Assembly (NCBI RefSeq): GCF_018449725.1
Contig: NZ_JAAVVC010000002.1
Coordinates: forward strand, 372,001 to 436,000
Reading direction: 5' to 3'
DNA from: Pseudomonas sp. dw_612
GTDB lineage: Bacteria > Pseudomonadota > Gammaproteobacteria > Pseudomonadales > Pseudomonadaceae
DNA length: 64,000 bases
Shown: in pieces, positions 41,728 to 50,702 of the stretch
Layout: the number at the start of each line of letters is the position of its first letter
How positions within the stretch are numbered: position 1 is the stretch's first letter
The notes under the pieces: generated by a model
What the model was told of the DNA's origin: nothing
Database searches by the model: none
What the model saw: the letters and a program-made list of their open reading frames with translations, nothing else
Program-made: the position numbers and the translations under genes

Positions 41728-43797
41728 TCAAGCCACCCCATCGGTCAGGGCCGTGTCACGTCGCACGGCGAGTTGATTGGTCGTTGTCATCAGGCCGAAT
41801 TGCCCGGAAATATGCTGCACCACCAGGTTGGCCAGTTGAGCGGCGCTGGTTTGATCCTGACCGTTGATGTAGATATTGGCGGTGAGTGCGTTTTGCTGGC
41901 TGGTTGTCTGAGTGTTGGTCAGGTCTTTGCTGACCTGTTCCGGTGACAAGAGTCGATCAGCCCCGGTGTAAACAGACTCTCCCAGCGCTTCACCGCCCTT
42001 GCTGCCGAAGTAGGAACCCACCAGGCCACCCACCAAAGCCCCCACCGCAGTGCCCAGGACTGGCACGGGAATGAAGCTGCCAATCAAGGCGCCAGTTGCA
42101 GCGCCGGCATAACCTCCGGCGACTCCGCCAACACCCGAACCGACAGCGCCGGCAGCAGCTTTGTAATCGCCGACCATCAGAGCTTTAACCCCGTCATAAC
42201 CTGCATTGGCCAACACCAGAGGCGCACCTAACCGGCCGGTGAAGGTCTTGGCCCTGGCCATGGTCGTGGCCAGTCGATTACGTATCGTAGGACTCGGAGG
42301 TGGCGGACCAGAAGCCCCCGGCGGCAGAAAGCCGGGGTCCGGTTTGAACAGTTCTGTGGCGGTGGAAGAGACCACCGATGTCAGTTTGTTCAGGATGGGT
42401 CCGCGCAACGGCGTTGCGACCGCAACGCCCAGCAAGGTCAACGCGGCGGTGGCTTTCGGCAAGGCCTCCACCACGGAGCTCACACCACTGATTACCGTGT
42501 CGGCGCCGAGCATCGCGAGCTCGGTAAACGGCGCCACTGCGTTTCCGATCGCCGTATCAAGTCGGGTCAAACTCGCGTCCAGCGCATTCCCGCGCCCTTG
42601 CGAGGTGTTCCCTCGGGCTTCGGCGGTTTGCGCCATCGAGCCCTTGTCACCGTCGCCCTTGTCGGAGGCCACTGACAAGGCAGTCTTCAGTTCCTGGGGC
42701 GACTTCAGCAATTTGCCGATGCCCTCGTCGCCCTCGAACAGCGTCTTGATCAACGAAGTCTGTTGCTCAGCCGGCTTGCTCTTCAGGGCCGCCAGCACAT
42801 CGCTGATCGCCCCCGGTGCATCCGTGCGCATTCGGCTGGCGAGAGCCCCGGGTTCGATATCCAGTTGAACCCAGGCAGCACGTTGCTCTGGCGTGGCGTT
42901 GTCACCTTTGCCGAACGCGGTGCCAAGGGTTTTCAACGAGGCGCCAGCTTCTTCCTTGCCTACGGAAGCACTCAGCAGGGCCGCGGCGATCGCCGCCGCT
43001 TGTTCAGGTGCCATGCCGGCGGCCAAACCTGGCTCGCCGCCGCTCAGTACGACCGAACCAATATCTGCTGCTGACGCTTTCAAATCGAGACTGGCGCCGA
43101 GGCGGTTGGCCGCGTTGCCCAGGTCGAGGCTTTTCGCTCGATCAAGGTGTAACGATGTGCGCCAACCCGTCATGAGTGCGCCGGCGTCCTTGATATCGAG
43201 CTTGTACGCCGAGGCCATGATGGCGCTGTCGCGTGTGAGATCCGTCAGCGTCTGTTTTCGGTCCTGCGGTTGTACGTCCTTGAGGACCCGGGCATCAACC
43301 GCCGCCTGTTGCACCTGCACCAGTTGCACCCCTGTTGCGCCACTGGGGGCGGTGCGCTTTTCACCCGCTATCTTCTGGGTCTCATTGCCCAGTTCCTGAA
43401 GCTGATCCGGGGGCAACTGTAATTTTTGATTCAGGTCGACGAGGGCCGACTGCGCCGCCATTGCGGGCCTCAATTCCTCTGGCGGCGCACGCTGGTCAAC
43501 TTCAGCCTTGAGCTTTGACTTTGTCTCACTGGCTGGTGCAGGCGCCGATGCATTGGCCTTGAGCAATGACTGCTGCGATGACAGTGCACCGTTCAACGAC
43601 GCCAGGGTTTCACGGAGCTTTTCCTGCTCGACCACCAACAGACGGATATCGAGGCTGGCCATTGTCAGTGCCTGGTTCAGCCCCGCCAACGGGTCGTCGA
43701 AGCCGACAAGCCCCGGCGTTTCAGAGGCGCTGCCCAGTTGCGGCAGCTCAATGCGATTGAGGTCCGCACCGTGCAGCGAATAGTCACTCTCTGCCAT
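41728..43797 (-). CDS. Tail tape measure protein, P2-like cluster (gpT)
   Basis: The 689-residue protein starts with helices (ALTMASLDIRLLVVEQEKLR). It has Ala/Gly-rich hydrophobic segments near residues 450-480 and 545-610 and ends in the NIYINGQDQTSAAQLANLVVQ segment typical of gpT C-termini. It is about 100 residues longer than the other tape measure in this locus, so the two particles should differ in tail length. It has no 41-residue repeats. Confidence 0.93.
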   Translation of the reverse strand: MAESDYSLHGADLNRIELPQLGSASETPGLVGFDDPLAGLNQALTMASLDIRLLVVEQEKLRETLASLNGALSSQQSLLKANASAPAPASETKSKLKAEVDQRAPPEELRPAMAAQSALVDLNQKLQLPPDQLQELGNETQKIAGEKRTAPSGATGVQLVQVQQAAVDARVLKDVQPQDRKQTLTDLTRDSAIMASAYKLDIKDAGALMTGWRTSLHLDRAKSLDLGNAANRLGASLDLKASAADIGSVVLSGGEPGLAAGMAPEQAAAIAAALLSASVGKEEAGASLKTLGTAFGKGDNATPEQRAAWVQLDIEPGALASRMRTDAPGAISDVLAALKSKPAEQQTSLIKTLFEGDEGIGKLLKSPQELKTALSVASDKGDGDKGSMAQTAEARGNTSQGRGNALDASLTRLDTAIGNAVAPFTELAMLGADTVISGVSSVVEALPKATAALTLLGVAVATPLRGPILNKLTSVVSSTATELFKPDPGFLPPGASGPPPPSPTIRNRLATTMARAKTFTGRLGAPLVLANAGYDGVKALMVGDYKAAAGAVGSGVGGVAGGYAGAATGALIGSFIPVPVLGTAVGALVGGLVGSYFGSKGGEALGESVYTGADRLLSPEQVSKDLTNTQTTSQQNALTANIYINGQDQTSAAQLANLVVQHISGQFGLMTTTNQLAVRRDTALTDGVA

Positions 43798-43803
43798 CCC
43801 GCT

Positions 43804-43970
43804 CTACTCCTGTTTCACGCCAAGGCGAGTGATCGCGATGTCGTAGCGGCGCAATGCCTTGCCGGCGTCCCACTCCAGAATTTCCGCTTCACTTACGTGG
43901 TAAATGAGCGGCACGACATCGAGGATTACTTCGATGTCGCGCTCCGAAAGAAGTCCGCCGGTTTGTTTAA
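43804..43970 (-). CDS. -1 frameshift extension E' of tail chaperone gpE
   Basis: An open -1 frame runs from the slippery site to the stop at 43804 and encodes about 55 residues (KQTGGLLSERDIEVILDVVP ... AITRLGVKQE). This resembles P2 E', made only as an E+E' fusion by slippage. It ends 6 nt before the tape-measure ATG. Confidence 0.85.
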
Positions 43971-44507
43971 AAAATCGTCGATGCGTACCTGAAGCTGTGT
44001 CCAGTCGGGCACGGTCAGCAGGTCCAGATCGGGCAGCATCAGCCCGGTGCAATGGGCGGTGATGAACTCGGCGCGCTCCTTGGCGGTTTTCAGTTTTTTC
44101 ATCGCCTTGGTGGCGCGCAGTACCGGCATTTCCAGGGTCAGCGCAGTCATGCTGCGGCCCGCTGCGGTGAGCGGTTGCAGCAGGTGCACTTGATCGGGGT
44201 CTGCCGATGGGGCGCCCTGCTCGTCCTGCTCCAGAAAGTACGAAGCCGGACGGGTCGACATTTCGTGCACGTACTGGGCGATGCTCACGTAGTCCGGGCG
44301 TTTGAGTTGGTCGAGTTCCTTGACCGACAACCCGGTGGCCAATTTCGCCAGTTCGAAAAACTGATCGTCCTCGTCGTCACCGGCACGGGCCAGGGCCTCT
44401 TTCTGTGCGGCGTAAAACAAGGGTTTGAGCTGAATCTGCTCGATCTGCGCCTGATTGTCGGCGGTGATCGGCGACAGCAAGACGTGAACAGGAGGCGTCC
44501 AGGACAT
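43926..44507 (-). CDS. Tail assembly chaperone gpE, zero frame
   Basis: The 193-residue protein starts MSWTPPVHVLLSPITADNQAQ and has the phage tail assembly domain with LPDLDLLTVPDWTQLQVRI near its end. The slippery stretch TTTTTTAAAC (coding, 43965-43974) in codons GAT TTT TTA AAC offers both T TTT TTA and T TTA AAC. Start at 44507. A longer reading into the REP is rejected. Confidence 0.9.
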   Translation of the reverse strand: MSWTPPVHVLLSPITADNQAQIEQIQLKPLFYAAQKEALARAGDDEDDQFFELAKLATGLSVKELDQLKRPDYVSIAQYVHEMSTRPASYFLEQDEQGAPSADPDQVHLLQPLTAAGRSMTALTLEMPVLRATKAMKKLKTAKERAEFITAHCTGLMLPDLDLLTVPDWTQLQVRIDDFLNKPADFFRSATSK

Positions 44508-44590
44508 GAATGAATTCCTTGGTGGATCGTGGGGAGGTGTTGCGTAATGCAGATTGGTGAATGCGAATATCAAGGCCAGTGAGCCTCCCC

Positions 44591-44681
44591 TGTGGGAGCG
44601 GGCTTGCTCGCGAAAGCGGTGGGTCAGCCAACGTTGATCTCGAAGCTGACGGCCTCTTCGCGAGCAAGCCCGCTCCCACAG
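44591..44681. repeat. REP pair between tube and gpE genes
   Basis: A single REP pair lies in the 215-bp gap between the P2-like tube gene and gpE. Nothing else is recognisable in this gap. Confidence 0.9.
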
Positions 44682-44722
44682 GGACTGCATTCAACCGAGT
44701 GGCATAAGGGATGTTGCGGGGT

Positions 44723-45229
44723 TTACGGCAGCAACACCGCGCGGCGAGCGTCGCCGAGAATGTCGACGCCGTTAAGCATGAACTTCTGGGTGCGCACGTC
44801 GATGTCGATCACCGGGATGCCGTTTTCGAGGCGGTTGTAGGTGCGGCAAGTGAACTCAAGCGCGGTGGTCGGCTTATCCGGCATCTTGAGTGTTGTTTCA
44901 GTGAGGGACTTCAGCTTGCCGCCGATCGTGTGATAGGTGAACCAGGTGTTGCCGTCCTGATCCTGACCGGCTTCACGCACATTCAGCAGAATGTCCTCAC
45001 CCAGCGTCACGCCGAGGGCCAGCATGACTTCCGGGCCCATGCCTTGCAGGGTCAGCGTAGCCGTCAGCACGGTGGCGCTTTTGGCCATGTCTTCACCGAT
45101 AAAGCGCCCGCCCGTCATGGTTTCCATGTTGAAGTCGATCTTCGGCGGGGCGAAACTTTCCACAGTCGCCGACAACGGCAGGCCTTGCAGGGTGGCCGCG
45201 ATGGCCTGTCTTACGCGGTTGGTAAACAT
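44723..45229 (-). CDS. Tail tube protein FII (P2-like)
   Basis: The 168-residue P2 FII homologue has FAPPKIDFNMETMTGGRFIGED near residue 26 and the C-terminal DIDVRTQKFMLNGVDILGD. It forms the inner tube. Its ATG overlaps the sheath stop by 1 nt. Confidence 0.94.
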   Translation of the reverse strand: MFTNRVRQAIAATLQGLPLSATVESFAPPKIDFNMETMTGGRFIGEDMAKSATVLTATLTLQGMGPEVMLALGVTLGEDILLNVREAGQDQDGNTWFTYHTIGGKLKSLTETTLKMPDKPTTALEFTCRTYNRLENGIPVIDIDVRTQKFMLNGVDILGDARRAVLLP

Positions 45230-46395
45230 TAGAGAACATCCTCCAGGAACTGCTCGATGATTTCATCGCGGGCGTTGAGTTGGTAAATCATGTGTTCGTT
45301 CGGCGCGTAGCGGCCGTAGTCGATGACGATGAACCAAGTGCCGTTCTTGTACTTCTCGACGCTGTTCAATTCCGGGTGCAGGTACACGCTGCCGCCGGGA
45401 ATGGTTTCGTCGGCGACCAGGGTTTGCAGCCAGTCGTTGATGCGCTTGACCTCTTGGTCCATGAAGGACTTGGTCAGATTCTTGGCCATGGCTTTCTGGC
45501 CGGCCTTCACCAGCTTGCGGCTGATGGCATCTTCCAGGCCGACGTAGCTGATGAACTTGCCGGTGATCGAACGGTTACCCAGCAGCGAGAAGCCGCCGAG
45601 CACGGTGCGGGCGTAGTAGCTGATGCCGTAGCGGTTGAGCAGATCGCCTTCGGTGGAGGTGTCGAGGATGTTGTATTCCACGACCCGGGAAACGTCTTCG
45701 GCGTAGGTCACCTGGTTGCCCGGGCTTTCCCATTGCTTGACCTTGGCCAGTGCGGCAATTGCCAGGCTAGACGGCGAGAGGAACACGTTCTTCTTCGCCG
45801 CTTTGGAATAAACGGCCGGCATGTTGTGCACCACCAGGCAGCGGTCGAAACCGAGGTCCGCGCCGCCCAATTCCTGGCTGTAGGTCACTTGATCAGCGAC
45901 TGCGGCGTCCTTGCCGTCGAGCACTACGCGGGCCTTGATGCGCTTGCCGAACGAAGCGAATTCGCTGGCCACAGCTTTGGTGCCGGTGAAGCCTGGGGCA
46001 CCGATGATGGTCAGGTCTTCCGGCACACCGCTCAGCGCGGCAAGGCCCAGTTTGCGACCGGTCACCGGCTCGATGCCGCCGATCACATTGTTGATGGTGT
46101 CTGCCGGGGCGGTGCCCTCTTCGACGATCACCACGTAGACCGGCACCTTCACCACTTTGAGGATCTGGTACACCGCTTGAAACAGCGTGCCCGACTCGGT
46201 GCCGGTCGGATCGAGCAGCGCTTGAGTGGTGAAGCTGTTGATGCGAAACGGGGAGTTACGCGGAATCAGCGGATCGGCTTTCGGCGCGGTGCCGACCAGA
46301 CCAATGACGTTGTCACCCAAGCCACCCATGGCCTCGGGGGATTCGGTGGCATTGACGGTAATGCCGTTGTGCTCGAAGTTCAAAACCTCAGCCAT
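45229..46395 (-). CDS. Contractile tail sheath protein FI (P2-like)
   Basis: The 388-residue R-pyocin/P2-type sheath begins VLNFEHNGITVNATESP and has VIGLVGTAPKADPLIP near residue 30. It ends with the core NDWLQTLVADETIPGGSVYLHPELN and QLNARDEIIEQFLEDVL. It differs in length and family from the 498-residue sheath at 37413. Start at 46395. Confidence 0.96.
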   Translation of the reverse strand: MAEVLNFEHNGITVNATESPEAMGGLGDNVIGLVGTAPKADPLIPRNSPFRINSFTTQALLDPTGTESGTLFQAVYQILKVVKVPVYVVIVEEGTAPADTINNVIGGIEPVTGRKLGLAALSGVPEDLTIIGAPGFTGTKAVASEFASFGKRIKARVVLDGKDAAVADQVTYSQELGGADLGFDRCLVVHNMPAVYSKAAKKNVFLSPSSLAIAALAKVKQWESPGNQVTYAEDVSRVVEYNILDTSTEGDLLNRYGISYYARTVLGGFSLLGNRSITGKFISYVGLEDAISRKLVKAGQKAMAKNLTKSFMDQEVKRINDWLQTLVADETIPGGSVYLHPELNSVEKYKNGTWFIVIDYGRYAPNEHMIYQLNARDEIIEQFLEDVL

Positions 46396-46397
46396 GG

Positions 46398-46583
46398 TTA
46401 TTCAGCCTTCTTGGCAGCGGCCTTCAAGGCCTTGGTGGATGTGGATTTCAGCTCCAGGCGACCGGCGCTGAGCAGTGCATTGGCTTCGACGTCGAGCAGG
46501 TCGAGTTCCTGGCCGGCGGTCGACCAGTGACCACGCCCGACGGGGAACGGGACGAGGACGGTGTAGGTTTGGCGTTCTGCCAT
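46398..46583 (-). CDS. Small protein ahead of the FI sheath
   Basis: The 61-residue product (AERQTYTVLVPFPVGRGHW ... AKKAE) has a lysine/alanine-rich C-terminal helix. Its position directly before the sheath and its length mirror DUF2635 in the other cluster, but I see no clear sequence similarity. It lies just after two terminators, so it probably opens a new transcription segment. Function unknown. Confidence 0.75.
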   Translation of the reverse strand: MAERQTYTVLVPFPVGRGHWSTAGQELDLLDVEANALLSAGRLELKSTSTKALKAAAKKAE

Positions 46584-46602
46584 TTGGGTTTCTCCAGAGA
46601 CG

Positions 46603-46628
46603 AAAAAGCCCCATTCGATTGGGGCTTT
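46603..46628 (-). terminator. Terminator in the fibre-sheath gap (downstream)
   Basis: AAAGCCCCA / TGGGGCTTT with a short loop and TTTTT on the minus strand, ending 20 nt before the small pre-sheath gene. Confidence 0.75.
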
Positions 46629-46656
46629 CGGGTTGTGTTGGGGTGTAGCGGATAAG

Positions 46657-46683
46657 AAAACGCCCCGGCGGTGCGGGGCGTTT
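46657..46683 (-). terminator. Terminator of the P2-like fibre chaperone gene
   Basis: AACGCCCCG / CGGGGCGTT with TTTTC on the minus strand, overlapping the chaperone stop codon. Confidence 0.75.
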
Positions 46684-47143
46684 ATTGGAGCTGGCCTGAG
46701 AGCCAGGTGGGCGCAACGGGACGGTGATCCGCCAAGGGAAATTCTGTCCCTTGCGGCCAGTTGCGCAGCCCGCGCCGGTAGATTTGCAGCTCGGCATACT
46801 GCTCAGCCGCGAGAGTGGTCGCGACTCCCTCCCCCAGTTCGTCGCGATGGCGGGTTACCAAGCTGTCCGTTTCAGATAGACGCTGATCCCGCCAAGCCCG
46901 TTCAGTAGCAGCCACCTCATCATTGGTCGGCGGCAGCGGTTCAATCGCCATCGGATAACCGTCAGGGTCAGGAATAATCAACTTCCCGCCACTTTGAGCG
47001 GCCACTAACTCGGCGTGTTGTTCCTCCGTGATTTCCTTTGCGCCCTCTGGAATGGTGCAGCCAGGACTTCCAATTTCGCCATGGACGGCAGGATCAAAAA
47101 AGCCACCCCGAACATCATCGATACGACTGTAAAACTTGCTCAT
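46682..47143 (-). CDS. Tail fibre assembly chaperone, P2-like cluster
   Basis: The 153-residue protein has a DUF4376/tail-assembly-type C-terminus (AEQYAELQIYRRGLRNWPQG ... VAPTWL). It starts 3 nt after the fibre stop and folds that fibre. Its C-terminal block is shared with the chaperone of fibre 3 (24461-24847), indicating exchange or common origin. Confidence 0.9.
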   Translation of the reverse strand: MSKFYSRIDDVRGGFFDPAVHGEIGSPGCTIPEGAKEITEEQHAELVAAQSGGKLIIPDPDGYPMAIEPLPPTNDEVAATERAWRDQRLSETDSLVTRHRDELGEGVATTLAAEQYAELQIYRRGLRNWPQGTEFPLADHRPVAPTWLSGQLQ

Positions 47144-47145
47144 GC

Positions 47146-49074
47146 TTAATACCCGATAGCAATGTAATCAAAATAAAATGCGGCATTCGCCCCCCTGGAA
47201 ACTGTGGCGCCGGACTTATCCCGCCCGTTATGTGAAAAGACAGCCCCAGAAGTTGACCACGGCGTAAACACTAAACCGACACAGGCATTCGGAAACGACA
47301 CCGGAAATGTCAACGGGATGGTTGCTGCAGTCGAAGCGTTAGCGATATTCCCTACTTTGATCATCAGACCCGGCAGTTGCTGGCTGGCCGCAGCTGTTCC
47401 GACAACGGCGGCAAACTCGGAAGAGTATTTCAGCGAGGACATCCCGCCTTCCACGACCCATTGCCCGTTGCCTGCTGTAATAACGATGTTAGACACGGAC
47501 TGGAGAGTCACCGACGCCAACCCCCAGCTGACGAAAGAGCTAATAATATCGGCACCTTGCCGAACAATGGTAATCACACCGGGGGACGCGTTGTAGATAT
47601 AGAAATTGGCTCCGCTTGGCACAGAATTAATAGGTGGCAGGGTAAGAATCCCTGTGGCGTTGATTACGATACGGCTCCCGGCGGACGAAACATTCAGCGT
47701 CGCGGGCAGCGCCAGGATATCTACGCGACCAGCGAAGTTTCCTTGTGCACGTTGCACAAACTCCGTAGTTGCAAATGACTTGCCGTTATCGAATTGAGGC
47801 GGCGTAACCCAATAGGGTCCAGTCAATACGGGCGAGTACTTCAGCGAAGCATCTCCGCCCTCAAAACTCCATCCGCCGCCCAGCAGCAATCGACGAAACA
47901 CCCCACGAGATCCCGCGAGCAATACAAACGGCCCGGGCGCCCCGAGTTGTGCATTTAGCGTTTCTAAGGCTTTGGCCTTGACCGTCACACCAGCAGTGCT
48001 GGTTATCGTGACCAACCCTCCGGGCGGAACGCTATCCCACGCCGGAAGTGTCGCAGTCAAAGACGCCTCGGTAAAAATCAACAGTTTCCCGACATCCGCA
48101 ACCGTCAGTTCAGTGCTTACCGCGTAGTTCGTCTGCCCTGCATAATTGCCTAGAGCGCGTTGAACAAACTGAGTCGTCGCCACTGCATTATCATTGCTGA
48201 ACACGTTCGCCGTCGGAGCAGTAGGATTACCCGAGAACACCGGGGAGTTGAGCGGTGCAAAACCTTGGGTGATGTTCTGAAACATCAACAGCGTCGTATC
48301 GAGGACTATCGCCCCGTCTGTCACCAGTTGCCAGATCGTGTCGGCCAGCGTCGTACCTTGTTCGACAGAAACGATTAGCCCGGGAGATACCCTCAAGCTG
48401 GAGTTAGCGTCTCTCGCTCGCAGCCAGGCACCGTTAGCCACCACGTACAATCCATTGTCCTTCGCCAGCGTCTGGTTTTTAACCAGCACTCGGTCACCCG
48501 CAACGACCGCGACACCATCAAGGGTTTGCGCAGAACTTAAAACGATATTGGCCGTAGTCGCGGCTCGTACAGATTGCTTTACATCGAGCTTCGACAGTTC
48601 GTCGGCAACATAACTCGTCACCCACGCACGCGTCGCCTTGACCACGGTGTCGTCAATCAGAAGCGTCACCAACGCCGCATTACCGGTCTCGAAAATCGAG
48701 CGAATGTAGAACTCTTTGCCCGACCCCGACGTCGCCAATACCGGTTTGAACGACTCCGGGTATTTAACGATGGCGTACAAAATCCCGGTATCAGTCCAGA
48801 TCCCGGCCTCGCGCACATACCAACCGCCAACCTCAGGCGGGATGGTCACTTCTGCAAGCAACCAGCTTGGATTTTTCTCGTCCTGGAACAGAGCATTGAG
48901 CGGCCCGCGCCAGACTTCGCGCTTGAGCGCGGTGTCGGTGGCGGCCGGGTTGTAAACCGCGCCGCCGCCGTCACCGACGGACAGTTGAGACAACTTGATC
49001 GGCAGGCCCGCCGCTTTGCAGGCAGTTTCGTAGGCGATCCCCGCGTTGGTAAGCAGGGTGTAATAGTCGGCCAT
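47146..49074 (-). CDS. Tail fibre, P2-like cluster
   Basis: The 642-residue R-pyocin-type fibre binds the receptor on the target cell. The N-terminal DUF3751-type baseplate-attachment region covers about residues 1-160. The shaft has an NGLYVV segment (about 170-270) and then two tandem units of about 136 residues. The C-terminal tip ends FDYIAIGY, typical of pseudomonad R-tailocin fibres. It starts directly after gpI. Confidence 0.93.
   Translation of the reverse strand: MADYYTLLTNAGIAYETACKAAGLPIKLSQLSVGDGGGAVYNPAATDTALKREVWRGPLNALFQDEKNPSWLLAEVTIPPEVGGWYVREAGIWTDTGILYAIVKYPESFKPVLATSGSGKEFYIRSIFETGNAALVTLLIDDTVVKATRAWVTSYVADELSKLDVKQSVRAATTANIVLSSAQTLDGVAVVAGDRVLVKNQTLAKDNGLYVVANGAWLRARDANSSLRVSPGLIVSVEQGTTLADTIWQLVTDGAIVLDTTLLMFQNITQGFAPLNSPVFSGNPTAPTANVFSNDNAVATTQFVQRALGNYAGQTNYAVSTELTVADVGKLLIFTEASLTATLPAWDSVPPGGLVTITSTAGVTVKAKALETLNAQLGAPGPFVLLAGSRGVFRRLLLGGGWSFEGGDASLKYSPVLTGPYWVTPPQFDNGKSFATTEFVQRAQGNFAGRVDILALPATLNVSSAGSRIVINATGILTLPPINSVPSGANFYIYNASPGVITIVRQGADIISSFVSWGLASVTLQSVSNIVITAGNGQWVVEGGMSSLKYSSEFAAVVGTAAASQQLPGLMIKVGNIANASTAATIPLTFPVSFPNACVGLVFTPWSTSGAVFSHNGRDKSGATVSRGANAAFYFDYIAIGY
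47422..48204 (-). repeat. Two tandem 136-residue units in the P2-like fibre shaft
   Basis: Unit A (about residues 291-414) and unit B (about 427-551) both run from ATT(Q/E)FVQRA-GN-AG to W-(F/V)EGG--SLKYS. Equivalent motifs are 136-137 residues apart. Confidence 0.75.
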
Positions 49075-49710
49075 TTAGGACCCCTGAGGATAAATAGTGG
49101 AGGTTTCGACGGTGTAGAGCCCGGCGGCCATAAAGGCCTGGCCCGAGGCCTCGAGCCCTTCGATGACAATCGGATAAACCGTGGTCAGCTCGCCGCACAC
49201 AGTGGCGGCGGCGATGACGTGATTGCCGAAGGCACTCAGGCCGACGGAGACCTTTAAGGTGTCACGCTCGCTTTTGGCATCCGCCAGGCGTCGATCAAGG
49301 CGCGCATCGATTGCTTCGCTGTAGGGCTGCTCGGAAAAAGCCCGGACGGAAAAACTGTAGGGTTGGCCGGGCGGCGATTGCTCGTACCAGGCGCGCACTA
49401 CGGGTTGCAGTTGCAAGCCTTTGGCGGCGTTTTCCAGCGCTTTTCGAGTGCCGGCCTGCCGTGCGGTGGGCCAGGCGAGTTCGACTGTTAAACGCTTTTC
49501 CGCTTCGGGCGCTGCGGAGCTCCACTCGCTGACCCCGCGATCCGCGCCGAGGTAGGGCAAGAACGCCAGCGGTGTTTCGGTGGGGTTCATCAACTCCGGA
49601 AACGGCGGCGTGATGCGCTCGAGCAATCGGCCAAAACCTAGATCAAGCGCCCTTTCCAGCGGTGAACTGTTGGCCGGTAACAGGCTCGGCCGAGGTATGT
49701 CGTCACTCAT
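49075..49710 (-). CDS. Baseplate tail protein I (P2-like)
   Basis: The 211-residue P2 gpI homologue has LLPANSSPLERALDLGFGRL near the N-terminus and LPYLGADRGVSEW near residue 62. It links baseplate and fibre. The ATG at 49710 overlaps the gpJ stop (ATGA). Confidence 0.93.
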   Translation of the reverse strand: MSDDIPRPSLLPANSSPLERALDLGFGRLLERITPPFPELMNPTETPLAFLPYLGADRGVSEWSSAAPEAEKRLTVELAWPTARQAGTRKALENAAKGLQLQPVVRAWYEQSPPGQPYSFSVRAFSEQPYSEAIDARLDRRLADAKSERDTLKVSVGLSAFGNHVIAAATVCGELTTVYPIVIEGLEASGQAFMAAGLYTVETSTIYPQGS

Positions 49711-50702
49711 AGCGTGTCCACCTCGACCTCGACACCCGTGCAATACGGGGCTTGGAACGCCGTCGTCACGATCGGCGCCAGCGGTTCGAGGATTTGCAGT
49801 TGAACCGCGCCGGCGCTGTGCAGCGTGTAGTCGATCCAGCTCGGGTCAACCCGCCCTTCGAGGCGATGACAGGAGTCGGCATACGCTTGTAACTGCTGTT
49901 GCGCGGCGACCTTGGTCAGCCCCGAATCAGGACCGGCGTTGATCTTCGCCACGACGCGAATTTTGTAGGTTTTGATCTGCGCGCCTTGCACGGTGACGAG
50001 GTCGGTTTCGGGGCGTACATCAGGCCGGGCGAAATGCTGGCGAACACCGTTGAGCAGGTCAGCGGACGCCGTGCCATCGCCCTCACGGGCCAGCACGGTG
50101 ACCATCACTTCGCCAGGCGCGGTACGGCGTCCGTTGCCGTCCTTGACCTGCGCGGCATAACCGTCCGGGTCGAAGGTGTAAGTGACCGTCACCACACCCG
50201 CCGCCGCGGTTTCGACCTTCACCGCCGGCCGCTCACCCAGAGTGAACACCTCCCGGCGATACTGCATTCGTGAACCCGCCGCCGGGGCATGGGGCGCCAG
50301 GTAATAACGCAACCGGGCATCATCGTCGCTTTCAAACACCGGCGGGATCGGCGGGAACGCCGCCGGGTCGCCCGGGTCCAGCAACTGACGCTCAAGGCCC
50401 ATGTCTGCCAGTCGCGCATCGAGGTTGCTGCCCGTCGCCCACCACGCCAGCATCTGTTTGATGCGGGCGTTGTATCTGCGCTCGTGGGTTTGCAGCCGCA
50501 CACAAAAGGCCTCGAGGGCCAGGGTCAGCAGTTCGCTTTCATTGTCCAGACTGACTTTCAGCTTCGCCGCGCTCTCGGGAGAGCGGGCACCGACGTATTC
50601 AACGACAAAGGTCTTGAACTCGGCGAGCAAGTCCTCGAACGCTTCGACGGTGACAATCGCCGGCTCGGCCAATTGGTTCTGGCCGGGGATCAACATGCTC
50701 AT
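49707..50702 (-). CDS. Baseplate wedge protein J (P2-like)
   Basis: This 331-residue baseplate J protein has RIKQMLAWWATGSNLDARLADMGLER-type sequence near residues 80-105, typical of P2 gpJ. It overlaps gpW by 4 nt (ATGA) and gpI by 4 nt. Confidence 0.95.
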   Translation of the reverse strand: MSMLIPGQNQLAEPAIVTVEAFEDLLAEFKTFVVEYVGARSPESAAKLKVSLDNESELLTLALEAFCVRLQTHERRYNARIKQMLAWWATGSNLDARLADMGLERQLLDPGDPAAFPPIPPVFESDDDARLRYYLAPHAPAAGSRMQYRREVFTLGERPAVKVETAAAGVVTVTYTFDPDGYAAQVKDGNGRRTAPGEVMVTVLAREGDGTASADLLNGVRQHFARPDVRPETDLVTVQGAQIKTYKIRVVAKINAGPDSGLTKVAAQQQLQAYADSCHRLEGRVDPSWIDYTLHSAGAVQLQILEPLAPIVTTAFQAPYCTGVEVEVDTL

